Assembly: GCF_000611645.1 (NCBI RefSeq)
Contig: NW_014013237.1
Coordinates: 1-18,525 of the forward strand
Length of the DNA stretch: 18,525 nucleotides
DNA from: Monoraphidium neglectum
Taxonomy: Eukaryota; Chlorophyta; Chlorophyceae; Sphaeropleales; Selenastraceae
Direction of reading: 5' to 3'
The position numbers and the translations under genes were made by a program. Of this stretch, positions 11,009-18,525 are shown piece by piece. How positions within the stretch are numbered: position 1 is the stretch's first letter; each line of letters opens with the position of its first letter. The notes under the pieces were generated by a model that did no database searches, was not told the origin of the DNA, and saw only the letters and a program-made list of their open reading frames with translations.

Positions 11009-13858
11009 TTGCTGCAAAAGCCCCTGGTGCTGCTGCAGCTGTGTGTGCTGCGCCTCTGCCAATGCCACTGCTAGCGCCTGCTGTGCCGCGGCGGCAGCAG
11101 AGGCCGCCGCCGCCGCCGCCTGCTGCTCCTGCTGCTGCTGCTGCTGCTGCTGCTCCTGCTGCTGCTGCTGCTGCTGCGGTCGCGTGCACGCATACGATGC
11201 CCACGTGCACGCCAGCTGCAGCTCCGCCGCTGCGCCCTGTCGCAGGTGCAGCAGCTCGCTGCCACAGGCCGTGAGCGCGTACAAGATTTCCTCCAGGGCC
11301 CGCGCCGTCGCGGTTGGCGTGTGCCGAAGCGCGGTCTCGCGGCCTGCGGCACGAAGGCGGGCGCTGAGCACGTCGTCCGCCAACAGCGACAGTAGGTTGC
11401 GTGCCAGGCCTGCAAAAGGGGGGGCGCGGAATGCAGGCGCCGCGCAGCATTGGGCTCTACACTTCGTGGTCGTAGCTAGCAGCACCGAGCCATGCGCAAA
11501 TGGCAGCCTCATCACGTCGCCGTTAGACGGGTCCTGGCACCAGCAGGCAGCCCTCTTGAAAGGCTCGTGCCGCCTCCCAGGCGGCGCACTACCTCATCTC
11601 CAACACCACCCTCGCCTGCAATAGACCCCCCTCACCCATCGCGTCGTCGGGCTCTGCAATGAGGCAGTTGACGCCGTGCTGGCAAAAGCTGCGCACCCCC
11701 AGGCAGTCTGTGGTGACGACAGGCACGCCAGACGCCATGGCCTCGAGGACAGGCATGCCCCAGGCCTCGTATCTGGATGATTTATAAACCCGTTGGTGTC
11801 AAGTGGGTGTGATCAATCACACAGAAGAAAGCAAACAACGATAGGGTGCCTCATGTCGCGTTAGCAGTGCCCTTCCCGCTGCCGCAGCCACGCGACGCTG
11901 CACCTCATTTCGTCAAAAGCAGCACTTGCAAAGTCAAATGAGGCGCACGGTGCCTGTGCTTGCACACCTTTATATCTCGTCATGCCGCTATCATGCATGA
12001 CCTCAGATGCACATCATACAAAGCATGCGCAGCACGCTGCCAACTGCTACGCACCTGCTTGTGAACATGAAAGCGTCATGGCCGCGGTACAGCCGCGGCA
12101 GCTCGTCCTGCCCGGGTGCCACCACATACTCAATGTCCAGGTCGCTGCCCGCCAGGTTTGGGACGAGAGCGTCGAGCGGCCGCTGCTGGCAGACCCACCG
12201 GATGTGCAGCGGCAGGACGCGCGCGGCGGCGGACAGCGCGGCGATGGCCGTGGGGAACCCCTTCAAAGGGAGGGTGGGGTTGCCAACGAGCAGCACCGTG
12301 CGCGGCTGGACGGCAGTGAGGCGCTGCGGGGCGCACACAAAGGCGGGTGAGGAAGGGGCCGGGTGAGAGCACTGCAGCAGCTGGGGTCTGCGTGCAATGG
12401 AATGGGTGCCAGCCAGTCGCGCAGAGCGCAGCCATGCGCAACGCAACCCAAGCGTCAGTTGCGACAGGCCCCCCACCAAGCGCCGCTCACTCCTTGCAGC
12501 GACACCGTGCGCGCCTCCGGCGCCTCCGGCTCCCGCCGGCCCGGGCTGAAGCGCTCGCAGTCAATGGCGTTGGGCAGCAGCAGCGCCCTGCGTCCAAACT
12601 CTGACCCCAGGATGTCCTGCACCGCGCTGGACACGCCGGCCATGGCGCACGGCAGGTGCATCACCATGTGGAACAGCTGGCGGCCAGGAGTAGAATGCGT
12701 ACGCGGTCGTGGGCGGTGTGGGCGCTCTAGGCGGCTGCAAAGGAGTTCATCAGTAGGATGGGGCCGCTCGGGCCGCATGCAGTGCTCTCCAAGCCATGCT
12801 CTCCATATTTCGCCGTTTTATGACAGTCCACAAGCATCCCTGGCCCATGCACTGCTCCAATATGAAAGCACGCTCGGCCCCAATCCGCTGTCACACGCAC
12901 CATGTCCTGCTTCAAGTAGTTTTGGGCGACCTGGAAGCGCACAGGGTCGCCAAACAGCCACTCGTGCCCCTGCTCCCAATACAGCACCGGCGCCGCCACG
13001 CCCACCAGCATCTCTGCCACCTGCGACCCGGGGCAGGGGCGTGATAGAGGGGCGGCGCACCGCGGCGGCGCACGTGTCGCAACGAAGAGGGGGGCAACAG
13101 GATTGCTGCTGCCCGGCAGTGCTGCGCGCCTTGGGCCCGCGCCGCACGGCTCGCACGCGCGGCATGCAGCCGAAAACCGCGGCCCGCGGCCCGACGGCGC
13201 CCCTGCCCTGCGACGGCGCCTGGTAAGGGATGGGCCAGGGGCCCGACGCCCGACGGAGTGGCGTCTCATGCTGGATGCCAATGCTGCATACACACCTCCC
13301 ATGCCAGCCGGCCCCACGCACCTGATGGTAAATCCCGACCACCACGACGTCGATGTCAGAGACAGGGTACACGTCCGCCAGCCGCTGGTGCATGCGGCAC
13401 AGCACGTCTGCGTGCGGGACCACGGCCGTCCATGGCGGCATGGCGCTGCGCGCCGCGTCGGAGCGGTGGACGGCGATGGTGAAGTGGCCGCGCGCGCGCA
13501 GCAGCGCTATGTGCTCAAGCAGCATTTTCATTCCGCCGGTCACATTGTGGTGCGGCAGAACGTAGGCGATGCGCAGGGGCCGGCTGGGCGCAAGTAGGCC
13601 GCGGGCGACTGCATCGTGCGCGCGCGCGACGAGGGCATCGGCGGCGTCGGCCGGCCGTCGGCCTTGGCGCTCGCGCCACCCTGGCGGACAGCCGCAGCCG
13701 GCATAATGGAGCGTCGACTGGCCGAACGGCAGCATGGCTGGTTCAGGTCGCTGCAGTGCGCTGGAAATCGGCTTGGGTGCATCCAGCGTCATCATCGGCG
13801 GGGCCAGGAAACCAACGCCGTGCGCGGATGCGAGCAAGCCCGGCTGAAAGTCCAGCAT
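10817..13858 (-). CDS. Bacterial-type family 4 (GT-B fold) glycosyltransferase with polyQ C-terminal tail, complete, 6 exons
   Basis: It probably transfers a sugar from an activated donor to a glycan or lipid acceptor; neither is readable from sequence. Exons in transcript order: 13858-13322, 13020-12901, 12676-12491, 12323-12055, 11772-11636, 11409-10817 (stop TGA 10817-10819). Junctions are GT-AG and in phase, giving 613 aa. The N-terminal Rossmann half starts near residue 96 with RIAYVLPHHNVTGGMKMLLE followed by a RARGH motif, a common GT4 opening. The C-terminal half has TVLLVGNPTLPLKGF (about 291-305) and the GT4 donor-site signature E-x7-E at 373-381 (EAWGMPVLE), then SGVPVVTTD. From about residue 495 the family domain is followed by Q/E, Ala and 31-Gln runs and a 34-residue end. 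The start ATG 13858-13856 follows an in-frame TAG at 13876-13874. I see no clear signal peptide. The 95-residue N-terminal extension is of unknown role. Confidence 0.9.
10922..11014 (-). repeat. 31-codon polyglutamine tract (CAG with CAA interruptions)
   Basis: It encodes 31 uninterrupted Gln, residues 549-579 of the glycosyltransferase, with mostly CAG and several spaced CAA codons. It keeps the open frame and is followed by WISHQEQAAAEL. On the plus strand it reads as poly-Leu, poly-Ala or poly-Cys shadows. Confidence 0.95.
11084..11176 (-). repeat. Second Gln/Glu run followed by polyalanine in the glycosyltransferase tail
   Basis: Positions 11176-11120 encode Gln7-Glu-Gln8-Glu-Gln2, and 11119-11084 encode Ala6-Ser-Ala5 (residues about 495-525). 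The first part is a CAG repeat with two GAG changes. The Ala part uses a GCG/GCC-type repeat. Confidence 0.92.
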
Positions 13859-14354
13859 GGCTGCTTTGTAGTTCTAGGCCCCGCGAAAGACCACATCGCG
13901 GGACCCCATGATTCGCAGGACACCACTGGCAACCTCGCACTCAGTCCAGCACAGACGAGCTCACAATTCAGATCAATAACGAAGTGCTTGTTGAGGCCTG
14001 GCAAAAGAGCCTTCGATTGCGCTGACGGCCAAGAGTGAGTCAGTAGCTAGCGGGCTGAGCACAGTACGGTACTCCAGTGGATGATACGATTCGTTAAGTG
14101 AACAGGATGATGTAGTCTGCTGCTTGATGGCTAGAGTGGAGAGCCGACCTCGTGAAGCCCCAAGGCTCAAAGGCCTAGCCGCCCTGTCACCGGCCTTCCT
14201 TGGTGACTTGCTGAATGGGACGGGGAGGGACAAGTGGCTTTGCATGCAGTCACCCCTGCAATGTTGTTGTTTTCGTCATGCAAATGCTGGGGCACAGTGA
14301 GCCTCGGCTTGGTGTCCTCTTGGTGCCCTGTGGTCAATCACAAGTCAACTTATT

Positions 14355-14390
14355 AGCTCTCAGATTCCTTGCCCCATGGTTCTGAGAGCT
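14355..14390. other. 10-bp perfect inverted repeat (hairpin)
   Basis: The arms AGCTCTCAGA (14355-14364) and TCTGAGAGCT (14381-14390) are exact reverse complements around a 16-nt loop. No poly-T or gene end adjoins it. Its role is unknown. Confidence 0.6.
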
Positions 14391-15544
14391 GCCCATACGC
14401 TGAGCGGTACGATAGGATACAATGAAGTGCAGTTTTTGGTAAGATGTGGTGAATAAATGCTACGCCGCGCCTTGATTACACGTATTCATACATGATGTCT
14501 TTGAAGTACCTCACGTTCTCAGCGATAGCGCAGCTTTTTGCCCCCTGATCAAGACCATATCAAGCAGTTGATGGCAGCACAAAGGTTGGCGGGCTTGCAT
14601 GCTGGCATGCGTTATGAAAAACCGAGCAGCAGTGGATTCCGGCTGCGGGCGCGCATTTGGCTGTTGCCTTGGCCTGTTGGCACGCGCCCTTCCGCGGACA
14701 AGCAGCTGCCTCGGTGTCGGCAGCAAGAACAGTGGCCTTCAGCACGTGCACACGAGGTGCCATCAAACCAACGCTGTGATAGTGTGTCGCGACAGCATCT
14801 CAATTGCATCTCAAATTCCTGGGCCAATAGCAATTTCAGTGGGGCGCCAAATTTGGGTGTCGTACCGCCCGAACATTGGCACCTGATTCCGGTTGGGCTT
14901 GCCTGAGCCGACCATAGCTGCTCCAATATCTGCATGTACACAGCGTCACATGCTGCAGCGCAGGCAGTGTCTCAAGACAAACAGCGGTTGTGCCGCGCAG
15001 CTGCTCAATTGATCAATGCGCACCCGCCTGGTCCCGCTGTGGCACGATGGCCGCCCATCCTCGTCGAAAGAGCAGCGGGGATGCGGAGTGCTAAACAGGC
15101 GTGCTGATGCCACCTGGGCTCGCGTGGACGTGCCAACATTCGTGTCCGTGTCCCGGCGAGTGCCCATTGGCTCCTGCCTTCGATCCCAAGGATGGTGGTC
15201 GCGACCGTACGTCGTCGTGCGCACATACATATGTTGTGTTCACTAGCTGTTCACGGCGTTACAGGGCGAATCATCACTGTCACAAGCAGCGGTGCTGCAC
15301 ACAAGAGGCGTTCAGCCTCTGCCTATGGACCGGTTGAAGGCCCCGTTCAGCCTTGGATTTGGAAAAGCAACTGAGAGCCTGGCCCCACAAATAGCGCAGG
15401 TTCGGGGCAGGCTTGCCTCCGCACCAGCGTTTCTCTCCTGTAGCGCATGCAGCGGCTGACGGTGTACTGTGGTATGCAGGGATCTGGACCTAAAAAGACA
15501 GCTGCAGTCGCGCCCGTAGTTGGAGGTGCGGGAATGGGAGGGGC

Positions 15545-15649
15545 ATGCAGTGCAGCCTCGCTTGTGCTTTGGGTATGTTGGTCCCTCCTCACCCCACGGT
15601 CCACGTTGCAGGTGGCGAGGCCATCTCGGCTTTGGGAGTGGCGACAAAC
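15545..15649 (+). other. Possible upstream exons of the GSK3 gene (5'UTR or N-terminal extension)
   Basis: An ATG at 15545 opens a 28-nt block ending at a GTATGT donor (15573). A block 15612-15649 sits between an AG acceptor and a GTGAGC donor, and the next acceptor (AG 15722-15723) leads into the exon holding the chosen start. Phases agree (1, then 0), so a longer N-terminus of 24 extra residues is possible. Against it, the first intron would be only 39 nt, which is very short. These blocks may be spliced 5'UTR instead. Confidence 0.3.
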
Positions 15650-15729
15650 GTGAGCGGGGGCACTGCTGGCCTGTGCTCGCCGATTGCCAGCTCGCTGACC
15701 GAACTCGTCCCTGCCCCTCGCAGGCTGGG

Positions 15730-18525
15730 ATGAGCAGCCTTCCCCAGCCCCCGGCCCCAGAGGCCGTGCCGCAGGTATGGAGTGTACCGGGTGGCCTCCT
15801 GCACTGAAGCGGGACTTCTAGGACTCGTCACCCGCCGCGCGCTGGTGGTGCGCTTGTTGCAGACATCTGTTGCCCGTATGCGAAATGCGATGCGTTGTTG
15901 CCGGTGCGCTGCCGCCTTTTGACAACGTTGCGCGCAGCAGGGGATGAAGGAGCTCACGCTAGAGCAACGGGAACAGCAGCGGTGTCAGCAGCAGCCACCT
16001 CCCCCGGAGCAGCAGGTGAGCAACTGCTGTTGCCGGCCAGTGCAGCGACAGATTGGCCAGCCTTGAGAAGCTAAGACAGCATTGCTGTCTTGCAGTCCTT
16101 CTGCATATTAGAGGGCTATGATCAGCAGCATGGAAGCGGCGTTCCAGCGGCAAAGCGCGCGACAGGGCGGCTGAGCACGTTCCTGTGGGTGACGCAGGCG
16201 CTCGGCGGCCCATTTGCTTCGCAGATCTTCGAGGGCCGAGTGGTTGACAGCGAGGGCCGGTCAGGCGGCCACGTGATCACTGCGGTGGCGGGATCGGGCG
16301 CCAGCAAGCAAACATACAACTTTGCGACAGAGCGGGTCGTCGGAAACGGCTCCTTCGGCGTCGTGTTTCAGGCAACGTGTCTCGAGACAGCGGAGACGGT
16401 GCGTGGCTGTCGAAACGAACCTGGCGGGCAGCTGTGGTTGCGACTTTGGCCGGGGTTGCGGCTGGATCTGGGGTCTGTGCCTGCGGTCACCGCGCAGCCT
16501 AGGGCGACGTGCAAGCTGGCACACCCAACTGTTGCAGCAGAGTTGTCCCTGCAAGCGCGTCGCGCCGGGCCTGCAGCCTTGCTCCCTGCGAAGGGGCCGC
16601 GTGTAGCCGCTGCAGAATCATTGGCAGGCCTCGCAAGCAGCGGCACGGCAAGTTTGAGAACTTGGCGCGGTCTATTCCTGATTTTGTGTGCCGCCTCGAA
16701 GCCTCCCGCCCCTGCGAAAACCCGCCGCTGCTGCCGCCGCTCTGGGGCGATCCAGGTGGCTATCAAGAAGGTGCTGCAGGACAAGCGGTTCAAGAACCGG
16801 GAGCTGCAGATCATGAAGGTGGTGGACCACCCCAACATCGTGAAGCTCAAGCAGTGCTTCTACTCGCAGACCGAGAAGGACGAGACCTTCCTGCACCTGG
16901 TGCTGGAGTACGTGCCTGACACAGTCTACAGGTAGTGGGACGCGGCAGGGGAGTGTGGGAGGGGCCGCAGCGTGTGAAGATCGGTCGGCGTGGTGGGCTG
17001 GCCTGCGGCTGAGGCGTCGGCGCAGCTCCCTGCGGTCGCGGTGCAACTTGCCGCGTCAAAGGGCCCCGGTCGTGAGCGGCGGCGCGGCAGCAACCCTGGG
17101 TGTCGGCGTGGACAGCCGCGGCGGGCGCTCGTTGGCTGGCGCTCCATGCAGCGTGCACGGGAGCGGCCGAGCACGATCTTGCTCTTGCCTGACTATGGTG
17201 TCCTGCTGGTGGGACCTGCATCCCTCAGGATCAGCAAGTCCTACAGCAAGAACAACCAACGGATGCCGCCCATATTTGTCAAGCTGTATACATACCAGAT
17301 GTGCCGCGCCCTCGGCCACATACACAAGTGAGCGGCCGCTTGCACCGCGCAGGCGCCTCGCGGGCCAGTGCTGCAGGCTTCACAGCTCCGACCGCTTCAA
17401 GGCAGGGTGGGGAAAGGCAAGCGGTTGTTTAGTGGTGGTTATTGTTGTTGCAGCACTGACACGCCGACCCCTTTTGTGCTGGATGTGCTGCAGGTATGGC
17501 ATCTGCCACCGGGACATCAAGCCGCAGAACCTGCTGGTCAACACAGAGACGCACCAGCTCAAGCTCTGCGACTTTGGCAGCGCCAAGGTGGGTGCATTCG
17601 AGAACGGACACATGTGTGGGCAGCCCCTCGCCTAACCAAGTCAACAGCAACAATAGGCAGCAACAATTGACGAAGCGACAAGGGGCCAGTGTGATGGTGC
17701 GTGGTGCAGCGGCGGCAGCAGCAGCCGCAGACAATAGGCATCTGAAGCACCGTGGGTGCTTCCCTTGTGCCCCCCCCCTTGATGCCTCACAAAGGTGCTG
17801 ATCAAGGGGGAGCCCAACATAAGTTATATCTGCAGCCGCTACTACCGCGCCCCCGAGCTCATCTTTGGCGCCACCGACTACACGAGCGCAATCGACGTGT
17901 GGAGCGTGGGCTGCGTTCTGGCGGAGCTGCTGCTGGGGAGCCCCATGTTTCCGGGGGAGAGCGGAGTGGACCAGCTGGTGGAGATCATCAAGGTACGTGA
18001 TATATGTGTGTGTGTGTGTGTGTGTGTGCATGCACGGGTGCTTGCATGCGTGTCATGAGTGGTGATGTGCGAGGTTGTGGTTCTACACCCTGCAGGGGTT
18101 GAATTGGATCATGGCAGCGGCGGGAGGCGCTGCGCTGGATTCGCACAGCCGCTGTACAGCAGGGGAGCGGTGCTTGGGATCTGCTGTTCCAGCAAGATCT
18201 GGCAGTTGCCTGGATTGGCGAACCCCCACCCCCCGCTCTTGACACGTGTGCAGTGGTCCATTTTTGGGGTTCAACTGGCGCCCCTTGTTGTGAGCTGCTG
18301 CCAACCGCCAGCCCAGGCACGTGGGCGCGCAACCCTCAACCACCCCCGGCCGCTGACAACCACAACGGCAACGCACCAACCGCAGGTCCTGGGCACCCCC
18401 ACCAAGGAGGAGATCCACGCGATGAACCCCAACTACACGGAGTTCAAGTTCCCCCAGATCAAGGCCCACCCCTGGGCCAAGGTCTTCTCCAAGCGCCTGC
18501 CCCCGGACGCCGTCGACCTCGTGTC
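15730..18525 (+). CDS. GSK3: GSK3/shaggy-type Ser/Thr protein kinase (3' partial, 8 visible exons)
   Basis: This cytosolic/nuclear kinase phosphorylates Ser/Thr, often on substrates already phosphorylated. Exons: 15730-15774, 15941-16015, 16225-16398, 16756-16931, 17229-17327, 17494-17587, 17795-17992, 18386-end. All junctions are GT-AG and in phase; 333 aa are visible and the C-lobe end lies past the window. The short N-terminus is Gln/Pro-rich (starts [15 protein letters not shown]). Kinase landmarks: Gly loop [11 protein letters not shown] (78-88), ATP Lys102 in VAIKKV, Glu114 in [12 protein letters not shown] (195-202), DFG (216-218), activation loop [17 protein letters not shown] (226-242) with the GSK3 Tyr232. 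The three residues that bind a primed phosphate in GSK3 are present (Arg113, Arg196, Lys221). [20 protein letters not shown] is typical of the family. Start: ATG 15730 opens an exon ending at a good donor; a longer form using upstream blocks cannot be excluded. An acceptor at 16094-16095 would add 43 residues in frame. Confidence 0.96.
16399..16755 (+). other. Stop-free GSK3 intron with length divisible by three
   Basis: This intron interrupts the codons of ETAET and VAIKKV in the kinase N-lobe. It is 357 nt (119 codons), has GTGCGT and CAG borders, and no stop in the reading frame, so the frame stays open from 16090 to 16935. Family alignment shows it must be removed for a normal kinase fold. 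Confidence 0.85.
18005..18028. repeat. (TG)12 microsatellite in a GSK3 intron
   Basis: Twelve TG units lie about 12 nt after the donor of the intron 17993-18385. Confidence 0.9.

Larger units (their letters stand above)
13859..15729. other. Divergent intergenic region with no recognisable gene
   Basis: About 1.9 kb lie between the start codons of the minus-strand glycosyltransferase and the plus-strand GSK3 gene. It should hold both promoters and 5'UTRs. Open frames on both strands are short (up to about 140 codons) with no family motif. It is visibly less GC-rich and less biased than the coding parts. It holds a perfect 10-bp inverted repeat (14355-14390), a minus-strand TGTAA (14476-14480) and, near its right end, splice-like blocks that may be 5' exons of the kinase gene. 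Confidence 0.6.

Noticed and set aside
10700..11274. Poly-Leu and poly-Ala open frames on the plus strand
   Set aside because: They are other-frame readings of the CAG repeats in the glycosyltransferase exon.
16090..16935. Single continuous 281-codon open frame on the plus strand
   Set aside because: It reads through a GT-AG intron (16399-16755); GSK3 family order places ETAET directly before VAIKKV.
1..18525. CRISPR array, transposon, tRNA or bacterial operon
   Set aside because: I saw no spaced direct repeats, terminal repeats with a transposase, cloverleaf or ribosome-binding-site-linked gene string; the gene structure is eukaryotic throughout.

Overview
The window looks like nuclear DNA of a green alga (Chlorophyta). 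It is GC-rich, its genes are dense in short GT-AG introns (about 90-425 nt), and TGTAA-type poly(A) signals are visible. Two of the genes are clearly plant-lineage: a plant-type translation scaffold eIF(iso)4G and a GSK3/shaggy kinase. The species cannot be fixed from the sequence alone.

Layout: (1) 1-3178, plus strand: the 3' part of a long alanine-rich coiled-coil protein with a putative C-terminal membrane anchor. It has four visible exons and its 5' end lies outside the window. (2) 3179-4526: convergent intergenic or 3'UTR space with one TGTAA signal. (3) 9694-4527, minus strand: a complete 11-exon gene for eIF(iso)4G of 764 aa, with an eIF4E-binding motif, a MIF4G domain and an MA3 domain. 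(4) 9695-10816: the eIF(iso)4G upstream region and the 3'UTR of the next gene. (5) 13858-10817, minus strand: a complete 6-exon gene for a GT-B fold glycosyltransferase of the bacterial GT4 type, 613 aa, whose C-terminal tail carries long polyglutamine and polyalanine runs. (6) 13859-15729: about 1.9 kb without a recognisable gene, lying between divergently transcribed genes. (7) 15730-18525, plus strand: the 5' two-thirds or more of a GSK3/shaggy-type kinase, cut by the window end.

I rebuilt the exon chains by hand. For all four genes every internal junction has GT-AG borders and matching reading phase, and for eIF(iso)4G and GSK3 the joined protein also follows the known family without gaps. 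Two genes act in general cell control (translation initiation and phospho-signalling) and one probably builds a sugar polymer or glycoconjugate. Nothing suggests that the four form one pathway, and I saw no defence system, CRISPR array, mobile element or tRNA. The points most worth a second look are the bacterial-type glycosyltransferase with its polyQ tail, the in-frame, stop-free intron and the optional 43-residue segment in the kinase gene, the Gln-rich linker in eIF(iso)4G, and the coiled-coil protein with its Ala-rich membrane tail.
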